In this document: piece after piece, positions 38,529 through 49,600 of the stretch | Numbering within the stretch: position 1 is the stretch's first letter | How the letters are laid out: each line of letters starts with the position of its first letter | Source of the DNA: Dyadobacter sp. 676 | GTDB taxonomy: Bacteria; Bacteroidota; Bacteroidia; Cytophagales; Spirosomataceae | Direction: 5' to 3' | Length of the DNA: 64,000 bases | Assembly (NCBI RefSeq): GCF_040448675.1 | Contig: NZ_CP159289.1 | Location: 5,687,001 to 5,751,000, forward strand | The notes under the pieces: model-generated | Told to the model about the DNA's origin: nothing | The model's database searches: none | What the model saw: the letters and a program-made list of their open reading frames with translations, nothing else | Made by a program: the position numbers and the translations under genes

Positions 38529-38584
38529 AACGGGACGGCAACGTCAGAAAAAACTCTCCGGTTCTCCTGACCTGCCGTCCCGTT
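38529..38584 (-). terminator. terminator of the large secreted-protein gene
   Basis: A perfect 12-bp stem, AACGGGACGGCA (38529-38540) with TGCCGTCCCGTT (38573-38584), extended inward by GTCAG/CTGAC after a small bulge. On the minus strand it is followed by T-rich sequence (GTTTTTGGGG). It lies 25 bp after the stop of the gene at 38609. Confidence 0.75.
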
Positions 38585-38608
38585 CGGTGAATGATTGGGT
38601 GAGCTGGT

Positions 38609-40897
38609 TTATTTTAAAGCCGCGGCTCGTTTAAGTACACAAAACGTCTTGCCGTTTTTGCCGTGCGGGTCGGTTTTGTAAAGTTGCCAGGTATCCTTGT
38701 CGAGCTCTTCCAGGTGAAACTGGTTTTTCGGATCGGCGAGCAGTTTTTTCACCCACCTGGGGAATGCATCGGCTGCCCGGGCATTTTCCCACGTCCTGAT
38801 GGCTTTGAAAATCGCATATTTCTCCGTGCAGGCCTCCACCTGTTTTTGATTGAGTTGAAGGCTGTAAGTAGTGCCCGTACCTACCGAAATGGCCTGGACA
38901 TGTTCGTATTGGGCCACCGTCGAGCCTGCCCGGATGGGAAAGTTGTTGCCCATCCCGGATGGGAAGAAGTTGGCGTAGGTTACGTCCCTGAGGTCCTTGC
39001 CTTGGCTTGTAGTGCTGCCCCATTCCCGTCTTGCGATATCGTACAGGTTGCCGCCGCCGCCCACGTTCCAGACGCTCTGGTAATGCCAGGAGCCTTCCGA
39101 GAGCGTCGATCCGGTGAAGCGGATGTACGGGACACCGAGCTCCCCGGCTTTTTCAAACATTTTGCGGAAAAAGCGTTTGACCGCATAATAGCCATGGCCG
39201 TTGTTGAACAGAAATTCCTGGCCGTCGAAGTCGTAGTATGCCAGGCCATTGATCTTGCAAACGGACGCATAATACCCGGCGATCTCGTCCTGCAACTGCA
39301 TGTTGGGGATCAGCCCGTCGTAACCGTAGTTGATGGTCACCTGCAGCTTGTAAATGGTGTCCCCGGCGGCATGGGCAGCCGTCGCCGTTTTCCAATAGCC
39401 ACGCCTGACGTTCAGCAGGCGGTAGGGCGCCTTTTTCGACACCCCCAGGTAATGAATAAGCTCCTTACCGATCTTGATCATATTCAGGTTCTTGCAATGT
39501 CCTTCCCAGCTTGCTATCTCATCCAGGTACTGCGGGTCATTCACAAATATCAGGGTGTCGGTGGGGCCTATGCTTTTTGTCAGGATGCGTTTTTGCTGGT
39601 AACAAAGGCTATCGCTCGGCATCGGGCTCGCATCCTGGGTGCCGGGCGCGAGCGCGGTAGTGATGGTCGGCCGGCCGATGATAATGCCCAGCCGCGCTGC
39701 CATTTCGGCCAGCTCCTTGTGCGATTTGTTACCGGAAGCCATTTTTAAAGGCTTTTTCTCGAAATTCCTCCCGTCGATATACCCTCCGTTACGCCGGTCG
39801 GCGCGGATGAACCCCTGATCGTACAGGCTGATCGCCTTGAAACCGAGCTGGTGCGTATAGGACACGATGCTGTCGTACACGCCGCCAACCGCGAATGCGT
39901 CGGGCATATAGGCGGCCGGGTCCTTAACCCATTTGCCGTTGAAAGTGGGGTACGGGAGCCCTTCCGCCTGCACGATACTCCGGATCACGTCCAGCAGCGC
40001 GGTGCTGTCGGGACTGCCCCAAAGCGCCACCGCAGAGCCCTCGTAGCCGATGCCCGGCAGCGGCTGTACTTCCAGGTGGTTGGGGCTGTTGACCTCCATA
40101 TGGGGTATCAGGGAAAAAAGGACCGTGCGCTTCGGGGCCCGGTCCCTCGAATTATACGCGATGGATATCCTGCCCTGATCGTCGATCTGAGCCGCATTGC
40201 CGTACATTATTCGATAATAAGGTTCTTTGTGTGCGTAAAAAGCGACATCGTGGATGCCGTCGCCACCGATCGAAAAAACCTGCCCTTCGCGCAGGTGCGG
40301 CGGAAGGGGAAAGCGTTGCTTATCGGGCGTATGGATCATGTACTGGAAAGGGGCCGCATCGCCAACGGTTTCGGAGGTGCCGCCAAGGGTGTTGTCGTTG
40401 AGCGCCAGCATACCAATGGCATAATTAACCGCCTCGCTGGTGTCGCGGGCCACACCGATGATTTCGCCGAGAAGATTGGTGATATTGGTATGGTAGGCTC
40501 CCCATTGGATATTGTCGATGCCGTTGCGGGGTTTTAACGACAATAACTTCAACTTAAAGTATTTCGGATAACTGGTTAGTGAAACCGTAGCCACCGATCC
40601 GTTGGGGTACCGCAGCGTAAATGTGTGTTTGCCTTTATTGTAAGTGGCCCTGGTCGGCTGGTAATATCGCTGCTTTTTACTGTCGTACAGCGATAGCAGC
40701 GGTGACGGCTTGTCGGCGGGGCTGAATTCGCGCTGGTGCGTTTTTCCCGTCACGTTCTTCATACTTGTGATCCATCCCCTGGCATCGATGCGGATTTTGA
40801 AATACCTGGTACTGAAATCTTGCTGCGCACAAGCATACGATGCCAGAAAAGCGGCAACGGTGGTTAAGGTAAATGTTTTGAAAAACCGAAATCGCAT
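38609..40897 (-). CDS. large secreted protein of unknown function, possible glycoside-hydrolase-like barrel
   Basis: The best start is ATG 40897, which gives a clean signal peptide (MRFRFFKTFTLT to YACAQ) and 762 residues. The first 270 residues look beta-rich (FKIRIDARGWITSMKNV). The middle and C-terminal parts have alternating strands and helices with phrases typical of (beta/alpha)8 enzymes, for example GFKAISLYDQGFI, GLAYYDFDGQEFLFNNGHGYY and VPYIRFTGSTLSEGSWHY, where acidic residues sit after strands. I do not recognise a named family. The Asp in YYDFDG and the Glu residues nearby are candidate catalytic residues. It stands as a single gene with its own terminator. Confidence 0.65.
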   Translation of the reverse strand: MRFRFFKTFTLTTVAAFLASYACAQQDFSTRYFKIRIDARGWITSMKNVTGKTHQREFSPADKPSPLLSLYDSKKQRYYQPTRATYNKGKHTFTLRYPNGSVATVSLTSYPKYFKLKLLSLKPRNGIDNIQWGAYHTNITNLLGEIIGVARDTSEAVNYAIGMLALNDNTLGGTSETVGDAAPFQYMIHTPDKQRFPLPPHLREGQVFSIGGDGIHDVAFYAHKEPYYRIMYGNAAQIDDQGRISIAYNSRDRAPKRTVLFSLIPHMEVNSPNHLEVQPLPGIGYEGSAVALWGSPDSTALLDVIRSIVQAEGLPYPTFNGKWVKDPAAYMPDAFAVGGVYDSIVSYTHQLGFKAISLYDQGFIRADRRNGGYIDGRNFEKKPLKMASGNKSHKELAEMAARLGIIIGRPTITTALAPGTQDASPMPSDSLCYQQKRILTKSIGPTDTLIFVNDPQYLDEIASWEGHCKNLNMIKIGKELIHYLGVSKKAPYRLLNVRRGYWKTATAAHAAGDTIYKLQVTINYGYDGLIPNMQLQDEIAGYYASVCKINGLAYYDFDGQEFLFNNGHGYYAVKRFFRKMFEKAGELGVPYIRFTGSTLSEGSWHYQSVWNVGGGGNLYDIARREWGSTTSQGKDLRDVTYANFFPSGMGNNFPIRAGSTVAQYEHVQAISVGTGTTYSLQLNQKQVEACTEKYAIFKAIRTWENARAADAFPRWVKKLLADPKNQFHLEELDKDTWQLYKTDPHGKNGKTFCVLKRAAALK

Positions 40898-41026
40898 ATT
40901 GTCGATAATTACGGAAAACCAGGTTTTCGGAGTTTTTGTCAAAGCGATAATACCCATTCGCCGGGCCGGGATCATCGCCCTTCAAACTTACGCTATTTAT
41001 TTTAATGGGTTGAAAGTCCTGTTCTA

Positions 41027-41503
41027 TTAAGTCCAGTTTTCAATGGGGAAATCCAGCTCGATGCTTTCACTTTGTTGCAGCGCCTTCCAGTTTTCTGTCA
41101 GTTCGCGGTATTGAACGGCCAGCCGGGCTACATCGGTGCGGTCGAGGGCAGGCCGGTAGTCGATCGAATACCGGCTCAATTCGTCGGATACCATTGCCAT
41201 AAACTGATCGGCGCTGCCGGCGCCGGAACCGACCGCCTGTAACGCCCTTGTCAGGATTTCAGCGATGGTCGATTCGGCATTCAAAGTCATAATTACCTCT
41301 TTGCTCGACAATTCCCTCACGCTGTACCCGTGGTAAATATTGCCGTAAAAACCATGTTTGAGCATCAAATGCCGCTCTATCAAAAAATGGGCAATGTCGT
41401 GAAATGGCAGTTGGGGACCGAGGTCGGCCATTTCGACGCTACCGTCAACGCGTGTACAAACCAGCAGATTCCGGTCGCCTTTTTTTACAATTTTAATTTT
41501 CAT
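41027..41503 (-). CDS. conserved hypothetical protein with HDIAHFLIE motif
   Basis: The 158-residue soluble product starts MKIKIVKKGDRNLLVCTR. The most striking stretch is PFHDIAHFLIERHLMLKHGFYG at about 33-54, with several His residues, followed by a long helical part. There is no signal peptide or membrane span. I recognise no domain. The gene lies by itself between the large secreted protein and the glycosyltransferase gene on the same strand, with more than 120 bp on each side, so it is probably transcribed alone. Confidence 0.7.
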   Translation of the reverse strand: MKIKIVKKGDRNLLVCTRVDGSVEMADLGPQLPFHDIAHFLIERHLMLKHGFYGNIYHGYSVRELSSKEVIMTLNAESTIAEILTRALQAVGSGAGSADQFMAMVSDELSRYSIDYRPALDRTDVARLAVQYRELTENWKALQQSESIELDFPIENWT

Positions 41504-41661
41504 GGTATTCTCTCGGGGCTTTGAGACAACTTTGGATAGTTCGAACCCGCCGGCATACCTGTTAAAGGCTGCGGGCCATCAATTTATTATTTTCAAACTT
41601 AAACCTATCGAAGAGGCCTGAACTTTGTGGGGAGAATACGGTGGCTGTTGTCATTTGGTAA

Positions 41662-43366
41662 TCACGGAAAGCGGCGCGGAAGACGGTCTTTCAAAACAAA
41701 CACTCTCTCTCCGTTGATTGTCCCGACGTGCTGATAGCGTTCCGAAATAAAGCGGGAAATACCCGGGATATGCTCATGACCATACCGGGCCGGATTATCG
41801 AACCAGAAGGACCGACTGGTGATCTGGTCGACGATAACGGCCGGGACGTTCTTTTGCATATCCTGCAAATATCTTCGACGGTGATTCTCCTGTCGGGGGG
41901 CCTTCCGTCAGGACCCGAAACGGAATTACGTCGGCTGTGCCCTGCGATAGCCGTGTTTCCAGGTGATATGCCGGGTGCCATCCCCATACGGTGAGCAGAT
42001 CACCTGGCCGTGCGAAGCGGAGAACGGTTCTGGCTACCGGGGATACGGATATTGGCTTTCCAAGATCCGCCACGCTGATTCGGGTTCCTGAAACGGAGCC
42101 CCGGGCAGTTACGGTTGCCCATTTCGAAACGAGGTGGGGGAGGAAGCATACTAGCATCCACGCCGGTAAGGCTGTATTGGGCAGCCGCCGGTCCGGGGAA
42201 AGCGGGCCCAATGCGATCTCTGCCAGGCTACCGGCAAATATGGACAATGGGATAATCAGGAATTGCTGGTAGTGCGGGAACAGGTAACCGGATTTTACGA
42301 CCACATAAAACGCAGTCGCTACATGGCATAACCCGAACCAGAAAAGCAAGCCGGGCGACCGGAGCGGGGTTCGGGTCCGTATCGATTGCACGACTGCGCA
42401 CAATGTCAATGCCAGGTTGCAGGCGAAAAAATAAAGGAACTGTCCCGACTGACGCAGAAACCGGGGGTACCGCATTGCCTTAACCCATATCGATCCCCCG
42501 CTTGAATATTCCATATTGCCAATGATGTAGAATTGCCAGAAATTGTCCAGCACCCCGTAGCGGATAGTAAAGCCGAGCACGAGCATTGGAAAAAGCATGC
42601 CCGCCGCCACAAAGCAGGCCAGCATTTTAACCTTGTCGGGGCTCCTGTGGTAAATAATTACGGCCGCGAAAACGACGATCACCAGCGCCGTGGGAGCACC
42701 CTGCAATTTGGCGAACGGGACCATTCCGGCCAGGAACCCGAGTAACGACACCTCCCTGATTTGCGGCCGGGGCCGGCGATAAAGTGTTGAAAAAAGCCGG
42801 AAACATAGCGCAAGCAGGAACAATACCAGATACTCGTTGTATAGCGTCGAAAAAGCTCCCTGACTGAGCAGGTAAAAAAAGGCGACGGGCGTGAATGCCG
42901 CCAATGCCACTGTTTTTCGGAACAGGTCCCTCAGCCCCAGGAAGGTGGCCGACAGCGTAAAAAACAGCATTACAACTCCCAGCGACCGGCCTGCTGTATA
43001 GTCGAAAGGCAGACCCAGCCAGGACGGTACAATCAGGGCGTAGCTCGTGAGCGGCCCCTGGGTCAGGCCATCGACGAACTTCCAGTGTACCCAAAACCGT
43101 TTCAGGCCCATGGCTTGCGCCAGCATTTGGCTTTCATCGATATCCAGCTCATGGTTATACGTTATGAAGGGCAGCCGCATAAAAAGCAGGAGCCCGCAGA
43201 ACACGACCACCCAATAACCATTTACCGGCAGCCGGCTATCCGGGCCCGTTAATGCTGCATTATAGTAGAATGCGGCTGCTACCCATACGAGACCAAAGCC
43301 GATCCAGGTATAATTCGTGAGCCAATTGTCAAAAGTGAGCATAAAAAGCCAGTTGAAAGGCCTCAA
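41662..43366 (-). CDS. GT-C fold membrane glycosyltransferase (GT39/ArnT-like), frameshifted
   Basis: Reading leftward the frame changes at six C on this strand (41895-41900, G on the plus strand). With five the text reads LTEGPRQENHRRRYLQDMQ and the protein has 567 residues. About 11-12 hydrophobic helices fill residues 10-420. The first extracytoplasmic loop has NHELDIDESQM, the acidic pair typical of the metal- and lipid-phosphate-binding site of GT-C enzymes. The last 130 residues form a soluble tail (FWFDNPARYGHEHIPGISRF). Such enzymes move a sugar from a polyprenyl-phosphate donor. The start overlaps the stop of the flavoprotein gene by 4 bp, so the two are cotranscribed and probably act on the same surface glycan. 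Confidence 0.78.
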
Positions 43367-44802
43367 ACCAGCATGCCGGTATCCGCTGCGGTTTTCAGTC
43401 CGGTTTCGGTGATCGATGCGCTTTCCTGATAATTCTCGTAATCGGTATTGATTCCCCAGAGGTCGATGCTTTCGTCCCCGTCGATTTTCCGTGCAGCCAG
43501 CATGCCCATTAAAATGCTGTGGTCCTGGTTATTGTATTTAAATGAACCGTACCGCCCGATCGGATACAGGTTCGAGATGCCTGAAAAGAACTGTTGAACG
43601 GGCAGCAGGGCGCTGAAATATCCTTTCGCATACACCGGGTAGCATTTGGGAATGCGGTAAACGGCGGCATCGATAACCGGCATGGACCTGGCCAGACCCG
43701 TTTCGGCCAAATCGGATTTGGCAATTTCAATCAGCTTTTCGTCGGGGGAATGCCACATCGGATCGTCCGAGTTGCACCAGAGCTCCAGGGCCAGGATCGT
43801 CTTATCGGAATTATTGTACAACTCTGGCAACCAGTTACGGAAATTGGTAATTCTTCCAACACTCAATCCGGGGGAGTGTATATAAAGCCACTGGTCCTCG
43901 AATAAATCCTTGCCGTCGATCAAAAGGTACACCAGCACCGTATTCCGGAACGTAAGCATGCGGAGGTTCTGCCGCACTTCGCCGGGCACGTTTTCAAGAT
44001 TGGCCGCAAGGCTCGTCAGCGGCATTGTGCTGACAACCGCATCGTAAAGTCTGACCGTGCCATTTTCCAGCTCGATACCGCGGGCGGTGTTATTTTCAAC
44101 CAGCACCCGTTTTACTTTTGTATTCAGAAAAATAAGTCCGCCGTTACGTTGAACGTAATCGCCCATACGTTCGTAGATCATCCCTGTCCCGCCCGTTGGA
44201 TATGCGAACTGGTCGACCAGGGTTTTATGCCGGCCGCTGTTGCCCGTAATGCTGCTTTTGATTGCTTCGAACAGCGATAGTTTTTTAATCCGTTGGGTAG
44301 CGAAGTCGGCGTCGAGCTCGCTGCATTTGATTCCCCAGAGCTTTTCGGAATAATTTTTAAAGAAAATAGAGAAAAGCCTTCTTCCAAACCTTCTGACGAC
44401 CCAGCTTTCGAAATCGCCCTTCAACCGAACAGGTAAAACCTTCTGCACACAATAGCTGAACATACAACGGAATGCTTCCCACAACCCCAGGTTTTTCAGG
44501 GCATTCACAGGTTTAAGCGGGTAATAGAAGAAGCGGTTTTTGTAAAATATCCTGGTTTGCCGGTTCACCATGCGGTAGTCATTACCGGCGACTTCCAGCC
44601 AAAGTTCGTTGATTTGCCTATCGCTGCTGAAAAACCGGTGGGGGCCAAGGTCTGCCAGGCATCCCCAAAGCGTAATTGTTCGGCACATGCCGCCGACCTG
44701 GTCCTGGGCTTCGAATATTTCGACTTTATAATTGCGTTTTGTGAGCTCGTAGGCGGCAGTCAAGCCGGCCGGTCCTGCCCCGATAATTGCAACGGTCTTC
44801 AT
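43363..44802 (-). CDS. FAD-dependent oxidoreductase, amine-oxidase/UDP-galactopyranose mutase-like
   Basis: The 479-residue product begins with a dinucleotide-binding fold (MKTVAIIGAGPAGLTAAYEL, then VEIFEAQDQVGGMCRT). The middle part has SEKLWGIKCSELDADFATQR and the end GRYGSFKYNNQDHSILMGMLAA, which closes the FAD site. The pattern matches the protoporphyrinogen-oxidase-like group of Bacteroidota often found in polysaccharide clusters and distantly related to UDP-galactopyranose mutase. The 4-bp overlap with the glycosyltransferase gene suggests a role in modifying a sugar or lipid-linked sugar. The reaction is unknown. Confidence 0.82.
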   Translation of the reverse strand: MKTVAIIGAGPAGLTAAYELTKRNYKVEIFEAQDQVGGMCRTITLWGCLADLGPHRFFSSDRQINELWLEVAGNDYRMVNRQTRIFYKNRFFYYPLKPVNALKNLGLWEAFRCMFSYCVQKVLPVRLKGDFESWVVRRFGRRLFSIFFKNYSEKLWGIKCSELDADFATQRIKKLSLFEAIKSSITGNSGRHKTLVDQFAYPTGGTGMIYERMGDYVQRNGGLIFLNTKVKRVLVENNTARGIELENGTVRLYDAVVSTMPLTSLAANLENVPGEVRQNLRMLTFRNTVLVYLLIDGKDLFEDQWLYIHSPGLSVGRITNFRNWLPELYNNSDKTILALELWCNSDDPMWHSPDEKLIEIAKSDLAETGLARSMPVIDAAVYRIPKCYPVYAKGYFSALLPVQQFFSGISNLYPIGRYGSFKYNNQDHSILMGMLAARKIDGDESIDLWGINTDYENYQESASITETGLKTAADTGMLV

Positions 44803-45073
44803 AAAAGGTTATTAATGGCGAATTCCTTGGGGCGCAACAGGCCCCGTTCCACCGCTTGGTGCGCTCGGCTTCGATGCAAATGTTGGCCCTCAGCGGCGTC
44901 AGGCCAAACTTTTTTTAATAAGCCGACTGATTTCAGGAATGAAGCGTAGCAAAATGCACATGGAGTGCACTTGATCGTCTACGGCAGCGTTGCCGGTACG
45001 AACTCAAAACCATTATGTCCGGATCGCCTGTTTAATCGCCGACCGGTTGGCGGGTCGACAGGCATAGTCTTGC

Positions 45074-45469
45074 CTATTTCATAGCTGAAATGGCGTCGTG
45101 AATGGCTTTGGAAAGTTCTTCGATGGTGGCAGGCTTGGCAAGGAACCTGGTAAAAGCCGATTTGCCGGGATACTTCTGAAATATATCTTCTTTATGTCCG
45201 GTGTAGGCTATTATCGGAAGCAGTTTTCCCCATGGTTGTGCCCGAATGTGTTCGCAAACGGCAAAACCATCCATATCGGACATTTCAATATCAAGAATGA
45301 CCGCATCGAAAACTTCCGCTTCCGTCATGGCGATGCACCGCGGCCCCGATTCGCAGGTTTGGGTTCGAAATCCCGAGATCTTCAAAAGTGAACTGGTTAT
45401 CAGCAGCATATCCCGGTTGTCGTCCACGACCAAAATATTGAAACGCGAATTGAGTTCCTTGCTTGTCAT
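45074..45469 (-). CDS. single-domain response regulator
   Basis: The 131-residue product is one receiver domain. The acidic pocket is VVDDNRD (Asp16-Asp17), the phosphoacceptor is Asp60 in AVILDIEMSDMDG, the switch Thr is in PIIAYTGH and the conserved Lys is in FLAKPA. There is no output domain, so it acts by protein contact or as a phosphate sink. The gene lies downstream of the CheB and CheB-CheR-kinase genes on the same strand, with gaps of about 95 and 53 bp, and is a plausible target of that kinase. Confidence 0.92.
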   Translation of the reverse strand: MTSKELNSRFNILVVDDNRDMLLITSSLLKISGFRTQTCESGPRCIAMTEAEVFDAVILDIEMSDMDGFAVCEHIRAQPWGKLLPIIAYTGHKEDIFQKYPGKSAFTRFLAKPATIEELSKAIHDAISAMK

Positions 45470-45563
45470 ACCAATAGCGGCTTAAATAGAGGATAACAGA
45501 GGTTTTTGATCATATTGGCGATATATACGCCGACCGGTTGTTCCGTTTCTACGTCGGTAAAGG

Positions 45564-46568
45564 TCAATTATAGATCAGTTCCAGGAGCCGCCTGGACTTG
45601 TCGCTGAGCTCCCTCGCTTTCCTGTGGTACTCTTCCGCTTCGGGGTGCTGGCCCTGGTGCTCTATTTGAGAGGCTGCCTGTTCGGCAAGGATGATACCCT
45701 CTTCCAGCCTTCGAACCGCCTGCCATAGCGCTGCTTCGGTCATTTCAACGATCGACTGCCACAGCGACGACCGCGAGAAACTATGTCCGGTATGGCAGCG
45801 GTATCTGACCGACCTGCCTTCCCGGATGCTCACAAGCGAGCCACCGCACTCGGGACAGGTAAGGTTTGTTGCGTCTCCCATTTGAATGATGCCGTTTTCG
45901 AATGCGCTTTTTTGAGCTGCGATAGCTATTTCGGTTTTAAGGCGGTCCTTGTCGGGGAATACCCTGGTCTTGCCGGCGCGATCCGATTGTACCAGATTAG
46001 TCAGCAACGCTCCCAGGTCCCTGAGCTTGACCTGATAATCCACCTCCATTGCGGCCAATACACTTTCAGGCATACTTGCAAACGACGCATCGGCCGGATC
46101 CTGCACAATTGCAATACCACCCATTTCTTTGATGGTCCATAGACCGGAAGTGCCGTCGCTGAGCCTGCCGGTCAGGATGACGCCTATCACATCGGGTCCG
46201 TACCAGTAGGCTGCCGAGCGCATTGTCGCATCGATAGAAGGCCTGAAATTGTTTTCTTTCGGGCCTTTGCTGATAATAATCCACGATCCGTCCAGCAGCA
46301 TATGGTGATCCGGCGGGGCAACGTAAATATGGCCATCGGTAATCAGCTCGCCGTTGATCGCGTGTGTCGCTTTCAGCGGTCCGGCGTCCGACAGTATTTT
46401 CGGCAAAAAGCTTTTTGTTTCCGATTGCACATGCTGCACTACAAATATGGCTGCTTCAAAATTTCGCGGAAGCATGGCCGCAAGCTCCCTTACGGCATTT
46501 ACACCGCCCGCCGAAGATCCGATGACGATAACTTTACGCTTGTGAACTGAGGTGCCCTGCTGAGTCAT
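45564..46568 (-). CDS. CheB-type methylesterase with C-terminal zinc-ribbon-like segment
   Basis: The 334-residue product has a CheB catalytic domain over about 10-190. The triad is Ser19 (GSSAGG), His46 (VVQHVQ) and Asp138 (LTGRLSDGTSG). It lacks the N-terminal receiver of classical CheB, so it is not switched by direct phosphorylation. After residue 230 a CPEC (238-241) and a CHTGH (258-262) form a likely zinc-binding ribbon, followed by a long helix with LEEGIILAEQAASQIEHQGQ. The usual substrate is the glutamyl methyl ester on chemoreceptors, but no receptor gene is in the window. It sits 53 bp after the kinase fusion, which itself has CheB and CheR domains. Confidence 0.87.
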   Translation of the reverse strand: MTQQGTSVHKRKVIVIGSSAGGVNAVRELAAMLPRNFEAAIFVVQHVQSETKSFLPKILSDAGPLKATHAINGELITDGHIYVAPPDHHMLLDGSWIIISKGPKENNFRPSIDATMRSAAYWYGPDVIGVILTGRLSDGTSGLWTIKEMGGIAIVQDPADASFASMPESVLAAMEVDYQVKLRDLGALLTNLVQSDRAGKTRVFPDKDRLKTEIAIAAQKSAFENGIIQMGDATNLTCPECGGSLVSIREGRSVRYRCHTGHSFSRSSLWQSIVEMTEAALWQAVRRLEEGIILAEQAASQIEHQGQHPEAEEYHRKARELSDKSRRLLELIYN

Positions 46569-46621
46569 TTGTTGATTTTTAGAACTTTGGCAGACACCAG
46601 AAAAACTATGCCAGCGTGTCG

Positions 46622-49600
46622 CTAGTAGGAAGCGGGAAGCCAGACTTCAAACCTTGTCCCGCCGCCATTTCCTGTCTTCACTTCGATCGTCCCTTCCAAA
46701 AGCTCCACCAGCCGCTTGACAATAAACAAGCCTATTCCTTCTCCCTTCTGACTGGTATGCACAGCACCTGCGGGCCGACCGGGCGCCTCTGCGTCAGCGG
46801 GCATTGCATTGCTGTCTGTAAACAGGTTTTCGACGAGCATATCCGGAATGCCCGGGCCGGTGTCCTGTACAGTCAGTTTCCACATATCGCGCCCGCCGAC
46901 CGACGCCTCAACCGGCCCCCAGGTCACCTTTACTTCTCCCGCGCCGGTGTATTTGATCGCGTTCAGTATCAGATTCTGGGCGATGCGCCTTACTTTCACC
47001 ATATCTCCCTGAACGATGATCTGGCGAGGTCCGTCGAAATGAAACCCGAGCTTCTTGTCGGCGGCAATCTTGGCGGACCCCTGGCATAGCTCGCTCAGCA
47101 GGACGGACACATCGAACTGATCAATTTCCAGCTTTTCTTCACCCGCTTCCAGACGTGAATAATCCAATAGCTGGTTCATCATGGAGGTAATATTCTGCAG
47201 GTTGCGCTGGATCATTGCAAGCGATTGGGCACGGTCTTCCTCAGTGTCCATTACCTGCAGCAGGGTAGCGGCCCCTGAAATGATCCCGAAACTGCCCCTC
47301 AGATCGTGGAATGCCGATCTCAGGAAGGTGCCACGGTGCCTGATGTATTCCTTCAACACCGAAAGCGATTCGATCATCTGAAATGATTCTTTGAGCTGTT
47401 CGACAAGTGACTTTTGCTGGTGGAGGGCCTCTTTCAGCGCCGTCGTGTCCAGCTCTGTTACAGCGACGCCGTCGGGGTGATGGCTCACCGAGACACCGAG
47501 CCAGCTCTGACTGGCTTCGTCAAAAATTTCCTTGTACTGTGAACGCTTTTCCAGCGCGGCGGCCAATATCCACTGCTGATTCGGTTTCTGATAAAGGCCG
47601 GACATCAGCTGACCGGTGATCTGATCGACCTGGATACCGAACGCGTCGCTGAATTTTTGATTGCAGACTGCGAGCATATAATCCTGCGGGGCGTTATGCG
47701 AGGCCGGAACCGGTTTGAAAAAGCCGATTGAAGCCGGCGAACTGTCCAGTACCGCTTGCAGGTTCGCGTTCACCTGTTTCAATTGCCTGGTCCGCTCTTC
47801 GACATTCTTGTTGAGCTGTTCGGTGAGCGTCTTCTGTAAATGGATGTCGGTACACGTGCCGATGTAGCCTGTAAAAGCACCATCTGGCGAAAACATGGGT
47901 TTGGCGCTTTCGAGTACCCAGCGGTATTCCCCGTCACGACGCCGAAGGCGGTATTCCGCCTGGTAAGATTTCTTTTCGGAAACGTTATCCGACTTTATCC
48001 GATCATAAGGCTCCCGGTCGTCGGTGTGGATATTTTCGGTAATCTTATGCCCTTTTCCTCTGTCGAACGATTGGCCGGTAAAATCCAGCCAGGCCTTATT
48101 GAGAAAGTTGACCGTACCGTCCGCTGACGATACCCATATGAATGCATTGGCATTGTCGACGAGCTCTTCAAACCATTGCTGACGCTCGCGGAACAGGTCC
48201 TGAGCCCGCCGATGCTCGGTAATGTCCTCGAAAACAAGCAGGACAGTCTCCTTTCGGTGGAGTAAGATTTTCCGGGCATGGACCAGCATGAAATGCTCCT
48301 CCTGTGCGGCCAACCGCAATTTCACTTCAAACCCCTTAATGGAATTTCCACGGCTGAGTACTTCGTGCATGATTTCGCGGAAACCGGTAAAGTCCAGCTG
48401 GCGGTCGGCCAGTTCATAAACCGACGAGCCCTCGACATCCTGGAAAGGGGACTGGAAGATCCGGTAGAATGCGCGGTTCGCGTTTTTGACGCGAAGCTGG
48501 TTGTCGAGCACCAGGGTAGCCTCATTGATCGTGGAAAGAATAGCCTCCGAATACTCATAGGACTCCGTGAGCTGATCGTTGCGTACCTGCAATTCCTGGT
48601 TGATGGTTTGCAGCTCCTCGTTGGCCGACTCGATTTCTTCCTTGCTGGTTTCGAGTTCTTCGTTGATGCTTTGCAGTTCCTCATTGCTGCTGATGATCTC
48701 CTCGTTGGCCGACTGAAGTTCCTCGTTGCTGGCCTCCTGCTCCTCGATGATCGAATGCAGATCCTGTTTAAGCGCGGTAAGCTCCGCTTCCAGTAACAGG
48801 TTGCGCCTGTCGACATCCGCTACCGTACCTGCTTTTAACCACTGGCTTTCTTCGATCTCTTCGAAAAGGATCAGAAAAAGCTGCTGTTTTTCCGATTTTA
48901 TCAGCGGGACCGCTTTTATCGAAACATAATGCATGGTCCCGTTGACGGGCAATTCCAGTCCGTTCTTCGTGACAGGCGCATCACTTTTCCGGGCTTTGTG
49001 GATGGTATTCCGCAGCTCGAAGACCAGCGGCGCCCGCGCCATTTTGGTAAGGTTGAGGCTCGCCTTTCCGGGTGAAGGCTCCAAGAACATGCCCGTAGCT
49101 CCCCGAAAATGCAGAATCTCAAGGTCCTGGTCCACCACCACGCATGCCGGAAAGTGGTTATTCAACAGCCAGCTGTCTACGAGCTTGTCGATATCGGTAG
49201 TTTGGAGCACGTTTTGTTCTTTACTCTGTGTGGCTTTTGCACCAAAAATCGGATTGCTCCTTTTGATGCTTACATCCATCGGAATTCTGGCATACGTTGT
49301 ATTCTTCCGGACAAATACCTTGAATTCCTTTTCGATTTGTGAAAAATGAGATGGGGAGCTGCCAACGGCTTCCGATTTGCCCAACAGGAGTATTCCGTCC
49401 GGGTTCAGCGCATAGTGAAATGTCGCCAGAGCCCTTTTTTGCAGGCTGTCGTCCAGGTAAATCAGCAGGTTCCGGCAACTGATCATGTCAAGGCGCGAGA
49501 ATGGCGGATCGCTCAACAAATCGTGCGGGGCAAAAACGCAAAGGTCCCGGATCGGCTTATTGACCCTGAACTGGTCTTCTGTTGCTGTGAAAAACCGTTC

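Noticed and set aside
44890..45010. Short minus-strand stretch with FIPEISRLIKKSLA before the flavoprotein gene
   Set aside because: About 34 codons, no proper start and no family; probably chance.
48540..48760. Tandem repeat in the DNA of the kinase fusion
   Set aside because: The repetition comes from Glu-rich coiled-coil heptads in the protein, a known feature of CheB-CheR fusions, not from a DNA repeat element.
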